This document shows positions 1-6,548 of a stretch of DNA of 8,676 nucleotides, in pieces. Position 1 is the first letter of the stretch, and each line of letters begins with the position of its first letter. The DNA lies in assembly GCA_013138655.1 (NCBI GenBank), contig WTCI01000237.1, positions 1-8,676 on the forward strand, given 5' to 3'. The notes under the pieces were generated by a model, which was not told the origin of the DNA, ran no database searches, and worked only from the letters and a program-made list of their open reading frames with translations. The position numbers and the translations under genes are program-made. This stretch comes from Desulfuromonadaceae bacterium. GTDB lineage: Bacteria > Desulfobacterota > Desulfuromonadia > Desulfuromonadales > Geopsychrobacteraceae.

Positions 1-999
1 CGATTCTCCGGCCAGGAGCTTCGGAGCCAGGTGATCCATGGCCAGAGCTTGCAGGGTGCGTGGCGCACCGAGCATTGAACCGACGGCAGAGGAGAAAATT
101 GCCCCGCAGAGGCCCGGCAAAATCAGCCAGGGGCCGAAGATGGAAATCTGCGTCCAGATTAAAGGTTCGTTACGCAGAGTCGTGGGGTCGGCACCGAGAA
201 TGAGCGCGAAGGGGGTGACCAGGTAGATGGCAAAGCCGATGAGGACTGCCCACAAGGTTCCTCGCGGGATAGCCCGGCGTGGTTCTGCCAGGTCACCGGA
301 GAGGCTCAATCCGGCCATAATCCCGGTCACGGCCGGGAAGAAGACGGCAAAAACGGCCCAGAAACCGCTCGCTTCGAAGGGGAGAGGTGGGCTGCCCGCA
401 GTGATGGTGTCGCCGAAAATCGCGCCCAGAAACAGCGCCATGAGTGACAGGACAATCAAGGCCATGATGGGGAGCTGGCTGCGCAAGGCAGTTCCGGCCC
501 CACGAAAGGCGAGAGCTGCCACCAGAATGATGATGAGAAAAGCACTGGGCATTAACGGGGCTGCGGGCCAGATCAGGCGCAGTACTTCCGCTAAGCCGAA
601 GGCATAAAGTGTCACCGAGAGGGCCTGTGAGAGGAACAGCGGCAGACCGATCGCTCCGCCGATTTCCAGGCCGAGGCTGCGAGAAATCATGAAATAGGCG
701 CCCCCGACGCCAACCCGCGAGTTGGTGGCGACTGCCGAGAGGCACAGGGTCGTTATCAGGGTGAGGCTGTTTGCCAGAATGACGATCAGCAGAGTTTTCC
801 ATAAACCGACCTGGCCGACCACCCAGCCGAAGCGTAGATACATAATGACGCCGAGGATGGTCAGGATGGTCGGGGTGAAAACACCGATTAAGGGGCCGAG
901 CTTATTGTTGGAAGGGAGAGGTTTTTTTTTGCCCTGGCGGGGAAAGAACATCCGCGTAACGCGTTGCATGAAAGGAGTTTGGTTAGAGTGCTTGCTCAT
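1..999 (-). CDS. SLC12-family cation-chloride cotransporter-like permease (3'-truncated by window edge)
   Basis: The frame is open from an ATG at 999 to base 1, giving 333 residues without a stop; the C-terminus lies outside the window. The product is a polytopic inner-membrane transporter of the APC superfamily. Segments typical of the SLC12 (Na-K-Cl / K-Cl cotransporter) branch are GVFTPTILTILGVIMYLRFG (residues 39-58), GGAYFMISRSLGLEIGGAIG (99-118), LSQALSVTLYAFGLAE (123-138), FPAVTGIMAGLSLSGDL (221-237) and GSMLGAPRTLQALA (307-320). The family performs electroneutral cation/chloride symport, but bacterial members are little studied, so the substrate is inferred. The start at 999 has a GGAG six bases upstream; the in-frame ATG at 969 has no ribosome binding site. 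The basic N-terminal tail (about 36 residues) contains three lysines encoded by nine consecutive A. The gene lies 48 bases after the response regulator with no visible terminator between them, so cotranscription is likely. An amino-acid permease is the alternative, but FPAVTGIMAG argues for SLC12. Confidence 0.85.
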   Translation of the reverse strand, partial: MSKHSNQTPFMQRVTRMFFPRQGKKKPLPSNNKLGPLIGVFTPTILTILGVIMYLRFGWVVGQVGLWKTLLIVILANSLTLITTLCLSAVATNSRVGVGGAYFMISRSLGLEIGGAIGLPLFLSQALSVTLYAFGLAEVLRLIWPAAPLMPSAFLIIILVAALAFRGAGTALRSQLPIMALIVLSLMALFLGAIFGDTITAGSPPLPFEASGFWAVFAVFFPAVTGIMAGLSLSGDLAEPRRAIPRGTLWAVLIGFAIYLVTPFALILGADPTTLRNEPLIWTQISIFGPWLILPGLCGAIFSSAVGSMLGAPRTLQALAMDHLAPKLLAGES

Positions 1000-1047
1000 G
1001 CCGATCTCCGGGACTCTTCGTTGTGGGGGAAGAAGTTGTTGTTTTAT

Positions 1048-1749
1048 CTATGAACCTTTGATGAAGCGGTAGCCACGTCCACGCACGGTGAGAAAATGTC
1101 GTGGTTTGGCGGGATCCTGCTCAAAATATTTTCGCAGCCGGACAATGAAATTGTCGAGGGTGCGGGTTTCCGTGTCAGGAGCCATTCCCCAGACCGATTT
1201 GAGCAATTCCCCCCGGGTGATGAGCTTTCCCTCTTTGGCGAAAAACTGGCGGAGCATCTTGATCTCCAGATCGGTCAGTTGCAGCACCCCTTCGGTTGTC
1301 TCTGCCTGGTGATTGCTGAGATCAATGCGATTGCCGCCAAACTGGACAATATTGCTTTGAGCCAGCACCTGTTGCCAGTTTGTGCGACGTAACAAACCGG
1401 CGACCCGCAAGAGGAATTCTTTGAGGTTGAACGGTTTCGCCAGATAATCATCCGCGCCCTCGCTCAGTCCGGCAACCCGATCCTGCTCTTCACTGCGTGC
1501 TGTCAGCATTAGAATCGGTAACTGATTTCCGCGCTTACGCAGGCGCCGGCAAACCTCAAGGCCGTCGATTCCGGGCAGCATCAAGTCGAGGATCATCAAG
1601 GCGCAATTTTGTTCGTCCAGATGTTTCAGTGCGGCTTCGCCACTTTCCACATGAGTGACCTGGTACCCTTCTTCCTGCAGGTTATAGATCAGGCCCTGGG
1701 CGATATGCGGTTCGTCTTCAACCAACAGGATCGGCGCGCGCTCAGGCAT
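1048..1749 (-). CDS. OmpR/PhoB-family two-component response regulator
   Basis: This 233-residue protein has the standard two-domain layout. The receiver domain (about residues 5-122) contains the acidic pair E11-D12, phospho-acceptor D55 in LMILDLMLPG, T83 in MLTAR and the conserved lysine K105 in DYLAKPF. The C-terminal winged helix (about 135-231) ends in the typical TVRGRGYRFI. Phosphorylated members bind DNA direct repeats and usually activate transcription. The ATG at 1749 overlaps the end of the upstream histidine kinase gene by 8 bases and has an AAGGAA about eight bases upstream, so the two are probably translationally coupled and form a cognate pair. The next gene on the same strand is an SLC12-type transporter, which makes ion or osmotic control a reasonable guess but not a demonstrated one. 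All key residues are present. Confidence 0.95.
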   Translation of the reverse strand: MPERAPILLVEDEPHIAQGLIYNLQEEGYQVTHVESGEAALKHLDEQNCALMILDLMLPGIDGLEVCRRLRKRGNQLPILMLTARSEEQDRVAGLSEGADDYLAKPFNLKEFLLRVAGLLRRTNWQQVLAQSNIVQFGGNRIDLSNHQAETTEGVLQLTDLEIKMLRQFFAKEGKLITRGELLKSVWGMAPDTETRTLDNFIVRLRKYFEQDPAKPRHFLTVRGRGYRFIKGS

Positions 1750-2698
1750 CGGTCAGTTCCTTTTTTACCAAGGGGATCGTCAGATGGAAGGTGGTTCCGA
1801 AGCCGGTTCCGGCGCTTTCCAGCCAGACTTTGCCGCCATGTTGGTGGATAACATTACGCACGATGAAGAGACCGATGCCGCTGCCGCGGACAACCCGGTC
1901 AGCCCGGCGTATCCGGTAAAACATCTTGAAAACTTTTTTGCGGTACTTGCGGTCGATGCCCCGCCCCCGGTCGGAAAAACGCAGGTGGGCCATGCTGCCG
2001 TCTGTGGTCAGTTCGACCTTGACCGTTGGCGGACCGGTGGCATGGATGACCGCATTCTCCAGGAGGTTGCGCAGTACCGTTTCCAGACTTTCGAGCTCGA
2101 ATTTTGCCATCAGGTCGGGCTCGATTTGCCAGCTCAACTTACCGTTTTCCGGGAATTCTTCCCGTTTACGTTGCAGGTAGTTCTCAATTGCTCCGGAGAG
2201 ATTGCCGTATTGCAGGTTCCGCGAACTGCCCTTGTGCTCCAGTCGTCCGGCGGTCAGCAAGTTGTTGATCAGGTGGTTCATCCGTTTGGTGTCCCGCTGC
2301 ATCAACTGTACGTATTGCTGCAGCTGTTGCGGGCTGGTCCGGCGCAGCTCGATGGTTTCCAGATGCAGTTGAATCGAAGCCATCGGAGATTTGAGCTCGT
2401 GGGTCATCTGGTTGATGAAATGACGCTGTGCCCGGTTGAGAGAGGCTTGGCGCCGCCAGTAAAGAAAAATGACATAGATGCCGACCAGGATGGCGACGAG
2501 CAGCAATATTCCTTCGGTGAGAATGAGCCAGTCGGTGGTGTCGGGAAGCCAGTCGGCCTGGTAGCGCGCGGCCAATTCTTTCAATTGCTGATGGCGACCG
2601 AGGAACCAGTAAATCCAGGAAACCAGCAGGATAATCCAGAGCAGCTGGATGCCGATAAAGGTGATCAACGGGTGAAAAATGCGGCGAAACAGTTTCAT
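1742..2698 (-). CDS. Membrane sensor histidine kinase (HisKA-HATPase_c)
   Basis: From the ATG at 2698 the protein has 318 residues. Two hydrophobic segments (about 11-33 and 57-81) flank a loop of only some 23 residues, so the extracytoplasmic part is very small and no separate sensor domain or HAMP is seen. The dimerisation/phosphotransfer helix carries the phospho-acceptor H100 in NQMTHELKSPMASIQ. The ATP-binding domain shows the N box NLLENA (211-216), G1 box SDRGRGI (242-248), F box KMFYR (258-262) and G2 box GSGIGLFI (272-279). It should autophosphorylate on H100 and pass the phosphate to the regulator encoded next, whose start overlaps its stop. The start was chosen because AGAAGGA lies just upstream and the first membrane helix follows directly. 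An in-frame ATG at 2803 would add 35 unrelated-looking residues and lacks support. With so short a loop, the signal may be sensed in the membrane or through a partner protein. Confidence 0.93.
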   Translation of the reverse strand: MKLFRRIFHPLITFIGIQLLWIILLVSWIYWFLGRHQQLKELAARYQADWLPDTTDWLILTEGILLLVAILVGIYVIFLYWRRQASLNRAQRHFINQMTHELKSPMASIQLHLETIELRRTSPQQLQQYVQLMQRDTKRMNHLINNLLTAGRLEHKGSSRNLQYGNLSGAIENYLQRKREEFPENGKLSWQIEPDLMAKFELESLETVLRNLLENAVIHATGPPTVKVELTTDGSMAHLRFSDRGRGIDRKYRKKVFKMFYRIRRADRVVRGSGIGLFIVRNVIHQHGGKVWLESAGTGFGTTFHLTIPLVKKELTDA

Positions 2699-2897
2699 GC
2701 TTCCTTCTATGATGGTCTCGCAAAAAAGAATACGCTGGCTAAGCAAAAATTTCGACTTACTGCGATGCCATCTTCTATTACCACCGCTAACCGGGAGGAA
2801 CAAGATAGATTTTACAGAAGTATTACATTAGGAAAAGCGATCAGTTGGTAAAATTCCGATTTCCGAAAGTACGAAAGTAACAGTGAGAAGAGGTTTT
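2699..2897. promoter_or_regulatory. Divergent intergenic region between the kinase operon and the flavoprotein gene
   Basis: About 200 bases separate two divergent genes, so both promoters should lie here. No convincing -35/-10 pair with correct spacing was found by eye on either strand. Candidate minus-strand elements such as TAAAAT around 2807-2812 are weak. The one distinct element is a perfect tandem direct repeat, CGAAAGTA twice, at 2864-2879, 18 bases before the flavoprotein start codon. It could be an operator, but this is speculative. No small gene is supported in this stretch. Confidence 0.5.
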
Positions 2898-3977
2898 ATG
2901 GTGGAAGGATTAACGATAGGCAGGCACAGTGTCCCCTTTCCCCTGATTCAGGGGGGGATGGGTGTACGTATCTCCGCTGCCCGGTTGGCGGGGAATGTTG
3001 CCCTCAACGGTGGTATCGGTCTGATTGCCGCTGCCGGGTTGGCGCTCGGAAGCGAGCATTTTGATGGTAAAAATTTCTTTGCGGCGGATAACCAGGCTTT
3101 GATCGATGAACTGCGCAAGGCGTACGAAATTGCCCCGGATGGGGTGATCGGCGTCAATTGTATGGTCGCTGTGAAAGATTTTGATGGTGTTGTCCGCGCG
3201 GCCTGCGAGGGGGGCGCCAAGCTGATTGTCAGTGGTGCCGGCCTGCCGATGACTCTCCCCGGATTGACTGCCGACTATCCCGATGTCGCTCTGGTGCCGA
3301 TCGTTTCATCGATTAGGGCCGCCGAGTTAATTACCCGTAAATGGCATAAATCCTATAAACGTTTTCCCGATGCCATTGTTGTTGAAGACCCGGACACGGC
3401 CGGTGGCCATCTCGGTGAAAAGCCCGAGTTGATCGGGATCGGTCGGTATGATCAGTATGCAACAGTGCGTGGGGTGAAAAATTATCTTAAAGAAAAATGG
3501 CAACTGGAGGTGCCGGTCATCGCCGCAGGCGGTATCTGGGACCGGCAGGATCTGCAGTATGCTCTGGCGCAAGGTGCCGACGGGGTGCAGATGGGAACCC
3601 GGTTTGTGGTCACCGAAGAGTGTGATGCGGATGATGCCTTCAAGCAGGCTTATCTCGACTGTACCAAGGATGATATCGGGTTGATGATGAGTCCGGCCGG
3701 TTTGCCGGGGCGTGCGCTGATAAGAAATATTAAGCAGGTTCGGCAACATGATCTCGACCTGCATGTCCGCTGCCCGTCGGGGTGTTTGAAGAAATGTGCT
3801 TATCAAGCGAAGCAGGAGCGTTTCTGTATTGTCCGCGCCCTTGAGCGGTCCCGGTTGGGAGATATGGAAACCGGCCTGGTATTTTGTGGCAGCAATGCCT
3901 GGAAGGCGGATCGCATCACCACGGTCAAAGAGATTTTTGAAGAGCTTTTTCCTTTGGCAGAGCGGGCTGCTGTTTGA
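2898..3977 (+). CDS. Nitronate monooxygenase / FabK-like FMN flavoprotein (NPD family)
   Basis: The 359-residue protein is a TIM-barrel flavoprotein of the 2-nitropropane dioxygenase family. N-terminal FMN-binding sequence PLIQGGMGVRIS lies at residues 15-26. EDPDTAGGHLG (163-173) contains H171 at the position of the family's catalytic histidine. AAGGIWDRQDL (209-219) and GADGVQMGTRF (226-236) are the phosphate-binding loops. Characterised members oxidise alkyl nitronates, and relatives such as FabK are enoyl-ACP reductases, so the substrate cannot be read from sequence. The C-terminal part (about 292-330) holds five cysteines, including CPSGCLKKC and FCIVRA, as in a subgroup of anaerobe homologues; I do not know their role. 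The ATG at 2898 is preferred over the in-frame GTG at 2883 because GAAGAGG precedes it and the homologous region begins right after. The gene looks monocistronic, with a terminator 35 bases after its stop. Confidence 0.88.
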   Translation: MVEGLTIGRHSVPFPLIQGGMGVRISAARLAGNVALNGGIGLIAAAGLALGSEHFDGKNFFAADNQALIDELRKAYEIAPDGVIGVNCMVAVKDFDGVVRAACEGGAKLIVSGAGLPMTLPGLTADYPDVALVPIVSSIRAAELITRKWHKSYKRFPDAIVVEDPDTAGGHLGEKPELIGIGRYDQYATVRGVKNYLKEKWQLEVPVIAAGGIWDRQDLQYALAQGADGVQMGTRFVVTEECDADDAFKQAYLDCTKDDIGLMMSPAGLPGRALIRNIKQVRQHDLDLHVRCPSGCLKKCAYQAKQERFCIVRALERSRLGDMETGLVFCGSNAWKADRITTVKEIFEELFPLAERAAV

Positions 3978-4011
3978 AATGAATCGTTGTTGAGCGCCAC
4001 GACATCATTAA

Positions 4012-4055
4012 CAAAAACCGGAGAACCGAATATCGGCTCTCCGGTTTTTGTTTTT
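4012..4055 (+). terminator. Intrinsic terminator after the flavoprotein gene
   Basis: The arms 4012-4028 and 4034-4050 form a 17-bp stem with a single A/C mismatch (4025 against 4037) and the five-base loop AATAT. The stem is followed by T5 at 4051-4055. The A5 at the base of the left arm makes the structure usable on the opposite strand too, where the mismatch becomes a G-U pair. It should insulate the flavoprotein gene from the heme cluster downstream. Confidence 0.9.
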
Positions 4056-4088
4056 CGGGACAATCAGAAGGGTGTCGGCAGATAAAAG

Positions 4089-4118
4089 TTACCTTTGCCA
4101 GTCGATCTTCTGTATAAT
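4089..4118 (+). promoter_or_regulatory. Probable sigma-70 promoter of the heme cluster
   Basis: A perfect TATAAT lies at 4113-4118, immediately preceded by TG. The -35 region at the right distance (TTACCT, 4089-4094, spacing 18) is poor, and the better TTGCCA at 4095-4100 is too close (12 bases). The position fits, since it lies after the flavoprotein terminator and about 137 bases before the first heme-cluster start codon. Transcription would begin near 4125, leaving a leader of about 130 nucleotides. The weak -35 suggests that an activator may be needed. Confidence 0.55.
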
Positions 4119-4144
4119 CCTCGGATTCTGTTTTTTACAAACTT

Positions 4145-4198
4145 TTCCCAGGAGGCTGTCGGCCCGGATAGCCCGGCAGCCTCCTGGGAACGTTTTTT
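4145..4198 (+). promoter_or_regulatory. Leader terminator hairpin (possible attenuator) upstream of the radical-SAM heme gene
   Basis: The arms 4145-4162 and 4173-4190 pair over 18 bp with one G-U wobble, a ten-base loop and T6 at 4193-4198: the full shape of an intrinsic terminator. It lies between the probable promoter (-10 at 4113) and the start codon at 4255, and the preceding gene already has its own terminator at 4012-4055. It is therefore a candidate attenuator controlling read-through into the heme genes. The core AGGAGGCT / AGCCTCCT recurs just downstream (4202-4209, 4225-4232), so the right arm could alternatively pair with 4202-4209 across the T-run. Such a helix of 8 bp is much weaker than the 18-bp terminator, so a factor or kinetic trapping would be needed. 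A mobile palindromic repeat is the other explanation. Confidence 0.6.
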
Positions 4199-4201
4199 AT
4201 C

Positions 4202-4249
4202 AGGAGGCTCTTGTATTGTCAGACAGCCTCCTAGGCAATATTCAAGGAG
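4202..4249 (+). promoter_or_regulatory. Second leader hairpin and SD-proximal anti-SD segment
   Basis: AGGAGGCT (4202-4209) and AGCCTCCT (4225-4232) can form an 8-bp stem with a 15-base loop. The right arm contains CTCCT (4228-4232), which can instead pair over 5 bp with AGGAG (4245-4249), the ribosome binding site of the radical-SAM gene. The arrangement could link folding of the leader to translation, but the five-pair helix is weak. This is a structural reading only. Confidence 0.4.
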
Positions 4250-4254
4250 TCAGA

Positions 4255-5367
4255 ATGAGTTCGAAGCAGGAAGAGTTTATCCCTAAATGGCTGGCCTGGG
4301 AGAGTACCCAACGCTGCAATCTCAACTGTGTGCATTGTCGTTGTTCCTCTGACATGCAGGCAGCCGAGGGGGATTTTACCACTGAAGAAGCTTTTCAATT
4401 GATTGATGATATCTGTGAAGTCAGTAAGCCGGTGATGGTTCTTTCCGGCGGTGAGCCGTTGTTGCGGGCCGATATTTTCGAAATTGCCGAATACGGAACC
4501 AGTCAGGGGTTGCGCATGTGCATGGCAACCAACGGCACCCTGATCACCGACGAAATCTGCGCCAAGATGAAGAAAGCCGACATCAAGATGGTTTCCCTCT
4601 CGCTGGATGGTTCAACGGCTGAAATTCACGACGATTTCCGCAGCAGCCCCGGGGCCTTTGCGGGAGCCCTCAATGGTGCCGAAGTGCTCAAGCGGAACGG
4701 TATCAAGTTTCTGATCAACTCCTCCTTTACCAAGCGCAACCAGCACGATATCGGGGCCACTTTCAAGCTTGCCAAGAACCTGGGCGCCACTGCCTGGTAC
4801 ATGTTTATGATCGTTCCGACCGGCCGTGGTGAAGAAATCATGAACGAGTTGATTTCTAAAGAGGACTACGAAGAGATTCTGGCCTGGCACTATGAACAGG
4901 AGAAAGACGAGGACGAGATCCTCATGCGGCCGACCTGTGCGCCACATTATTACCGGATTGTGCCGCAGATGGCCAAGGCCGAAGGGGTCGACTTCAAACG
5001 TCGGTCACTGACCTTTTCGACCGGAGGCGGCAAGGGGTGTATCGCCGCTCAGACCATCTGCCTGATCGATTGTTTCGGTAATCTCAAGCCCTGTTCCTAC
5101 TTCCACTCTTCGGTCGGCAATGTCAAGCAGGTTAAATTTAAAGAACTCTGGTACAATTCCATGGTTTTCAACGACCTGCGCGATTTTTCGAAATACCAGG
5201 GCAAGTGCGGCGAGTGTGAATTCATCAATGTTTGCGGTGGCTGCCGGGCCCGGGCGGACGCGGTTTACGGGAATTATCTGGCTGAGGAGCCGTTCTGCAA
5301 TTACATCCCGCAGCGGACGCTGAAGCGCATGCAAAAGGAAGCCGCCGAAAACGCGCCGAAAGAATGA
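4255..5367 (+). CDS. ahbD: Radical-SAM/SPASM protein, AhbD/NirJ-like heme-synthesis enzyme
   Basis: The product has 370 residues from the ATG at 4255, which has AGGAG five bases upstream. The N-terminal radical-SAM cluster motif is CNLNCVHC (C21, C25, C28, i.e. CX3CX2C), followed by LSGGEP (63-68) for SAM binding. The C-terminal SPASM-type region has many cysteines (C228 in [10 protein letters not shown]262, C269, C273, C280, then C318, C321, C327, C330 in [19 protein letters not shown], and C348), expected to hold at least one auxiliary [4Fe-4S] cluster. AhbD converts Fe-coproporphyrin III to heme b by oxidatively decarboxylating two propionates. Related NirJ and AhbC act on other heme intermediates, so assignment within this set rests on [14 protein letters not shown] and the hemE/hemH neighbours. 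It is the first gene of the cluster and is preceded by a structured leader. The symbol is by similarity. Confidence 0.75.
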   Translation: MSSKQEEFIPKWLAWESTQRCNLNCVHCRCSSDMQAAEGDFTTEEAFQLIDDICEVSKPVMVLSGGEPLLRADIFEIAEYGTSQGLRMCMATNGTLITDEICAKMKKADIKMVSLSLDGSTAEIHDDFRSSPGAFAGALNGAEVLKRNGIKFLINSSFTKRNQHDIGATFKLAKNLGATAWYMFMIVPTGRGEEIMNELISKEDYEEILAWHYEQEKDEDEILMRPTCAPHYYRIVPQMAKAEGVDFKRRSLTFSTGGGKGCIAAQTICLIDCFGNLKPCSYFHSSVGNVKQVKFKELWYNSMVFNDLRDFSKYQGKCGECEFINVCGGCRARADAVYGNYLAEEPFCNYIPQRTLKRMQKEAAENAPKE

Positions 5368-5369
5368 TG

Positions 5370-5394
5370 GTAGGGGCAGACCTGCGTGTCTGCC
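5370..5394 (+). repeat. GTAGGGGC palindromic unit, copy 1 (single)
   Basis: A 25-base unit starts two bases after the stop of the radical-SAM gene. It begins GTAGGGGC and forms the stem GGCAGAC / GTCTGCC with a six-base loop. It belongs to the same family as the four units at 5409-5476 and 6549-6620, all exactly 25 bases long. Such REP-like units are common between genes in Desulfobacterota and may be spread by RAYT transposases; none is encoded here. Confidence 0.8.
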
Positions 5395-5408
5395 GTACCG
5401 ATGATCAT

Positions 5409-5476
5409 GTAGGGGCGCCGCTTGCTGCGCCCTGCCTGTGTCATCAAGAGAAGGGCGCGGCAAGCAGCGCCCCTAC
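5409..5476. repeat. Inverted pair of GTAGGGGC palindromic units (BIME-like), copies 2 and 3
   Basis: Unit 5409-5433 (plus orientation) and unit 5452-5476 (minus orientation) are inverted copies matching at 23 of 25 positions, separated by 18 bases. Each forms its own stem GGGCGC / GCGCCC, and the pair can also fold into one long hairpin. The element lies between the radical-SAM gene and hemE and ends 14 bases before the hemE ribosome binding site. It could affect mRNA stability or read-through within the operon. Confidence 0.85.
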
Positions 5477-5505
5477 GCATAGAATTGAGCAGGAGGAATT
5501 CCATA

Positions 5506-6543
5506 GTGTCCACCGAATACAACTTTTTGAAAGCCTGCTGGTGTCAGCCGGTTGATCGTGTTCCTGTCTGGCTGATGCGCCAGGCCGGTCGTTACCTGAA
5601 AGAGTACAAAGCGGTTCGGGCCCAGGGGGGCGGAACCTTTCTTGACCTCTGCAAGAGTCCGGCCCGGGCAGCGGAAGTGACGATCCAGCCGATCGATATC
5701 CTAGATGTCGACGCGGCGATTCTCTTTTCCGATATCCTCACGCCGATCGAGCCGATGGGAATGAATCTCGATTTCGTCCCCGGTCCGGTGTTCGAAAAGC
5801 CGATCCGCACAGCGGCTGATGTCGATGCCCTGGTGGTGCCGGAGGATATGGCCGAAGCCGTCTCCTACGTGCCGGAGATCATCAAGCGATTGCGGGTGGC
5901 CTTCGAAGGGCGCGTGCCGCTGATCGGCTTCGGTGGTGCCCCCTTTACCCTGGCCTGTTACATGGTCGAAGGAAAGGGGTCCAAGGATTTTGCCAGTCTC
6001 AAGCAGATGATGTATTCCGACTTCCCACTTTACGATGCGCTGATGCAGAAGATCACCGAGATGGATCGGCGTTACCTGAATATGCAGATTGAGGCAGGTG
6101 CCCAGACGATCCAGATTTTCGATACCTGGGGTGGTTTGCTGGCACCGCACGATTTTGAACGTTACATCCTGCCTTACGTCAAGCAGTTGATTGATGGCCT
6201 CAACCGCGAGGGTGTCCCGATCATCTATTTCGTCAAGGGTAGTAGCGGCATGCTCGAACTGGTCAAGGAGGCGGGCAGCGACGTGATCGGCCTCGACTGG
6301 CATGTCAATCTCGGCAAGGCGCGTGATATCCTCGGGCCTGACATTGCTGTACAGGGGAACCTTGATCCGACCGTGCTCTATGCGCCGAAGGATTACATTG
6401 AAAAAGAGGTTCAGCGGATTCTCGACGAGAACGCTGAGCGTCCCGGCTTTATTTTCAATCTTGGCCATGGCATCCTGCCGACTGTACCACCGGAGAACGC
6501 CATCCATATGGTGGAGTGTGTGCACAGGCTCAGCCAAAAGTAG
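5506..6543 (+). CDS. hemE: Uroporphyrinogen decarboxylase
   Basis: HemE removes four carboxyl groups from uroporphyrinogen III to give coproporphyrinogen III in the cytosol. The protein has 345 residues, normal for the family. Diagnostic parts are the N-terminal signature WLMRQAGRYLKEY (22-34, with substrate-binding R25 and R29), ILFSDIL (72-78) with the essential aspartate D76, GFGGAPFTLACYMVEG (141-156) with Y152, IQIFDTWGGLL (202-212), and FNLGHGILPTVPPE (317-330) with H321. All expected active-site residues are present. The GTG at 5506 was chosen because a perfect AGGAGG lies nine bases upstream and the homologous sequence (TEYNFLKAC) begins right there; longer readings would run into the palindromic repeats. 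It is the second gene of the heme cluster, separated from its neighbours by repeat-filled gaps of about 138 bases. Confidence 0.97.
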   Translation: MSTEYNFLKACWCQPVDRVPVWLMRQAGRYLKEYKAVRAQGGGTFLDLCKSPARAAEVTIQPIDILDVDAAILFSDILTPIEPMGMNLDFVPGPVFEKPIRTAADVDALVVPEDMAEAVSYVPEIIKRLRVAFEGRVPLIGFGGAPFTLACYMVEGKGSKDFASLKQMMYSDFPLYDALMQKITEMDRRYLNMQIEAGAQTIQIFDTWGGLLAPHDFERYILPYVKQLIDGLNREGVPIIYFVKGSSGMLELVKEAGSDVIGLDWHVNLGKARDILGPDIAVQGNLDPTVLYAPKDYIEKEVQRILDENAERPGFIFNLGHGILPTVPPENAIHMVECVHRLSQK

Positions 6544-6548
6544 AATCT

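Noticed and set aside
293..802. Minus-strand frame of 169 codons at the left end
   Set aside because: It lies in a different frame from the SLC12-like gene on the same strand. Its protein is rich in R, H, P and S without any domain, while the 999-to-1 frame gives clear transporter sequence.
2699..2803. Kinase start at the upstream in-frame ATG (2803)
   Set aside because: It would add 35 residues with no membrane or domain character and no ribosome binding site. The ATG at 2698 has AGAAGGA and is followed directly by the first membrane helix.
1784..2851. Long plus-strand open frame (355 codons) opposite the histidine kinase gene
   Set aside because: It is a shadow of the kinase gene. The kinase frame contains every expected motif, while this frame gives low-complexity, unrecognisable protein and has no good ribosome binding site.
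4048..4254. Radical-SAM gene start at the upstream in-frame ATG (4048)
   Set aside because: This would begin inside the terminator stem of the previous gene and read through the leader hairpins. The ATG at 4255 has a good AGGAG and matches where the family homology begins.
5370..5476. CRISPR-like array from three similar 25-base repeats
   Set aside because: The units are palindromic, alternate in orientation, have unequal short gaps (14 and 18 bases) and variable stems. No cas genes are present.
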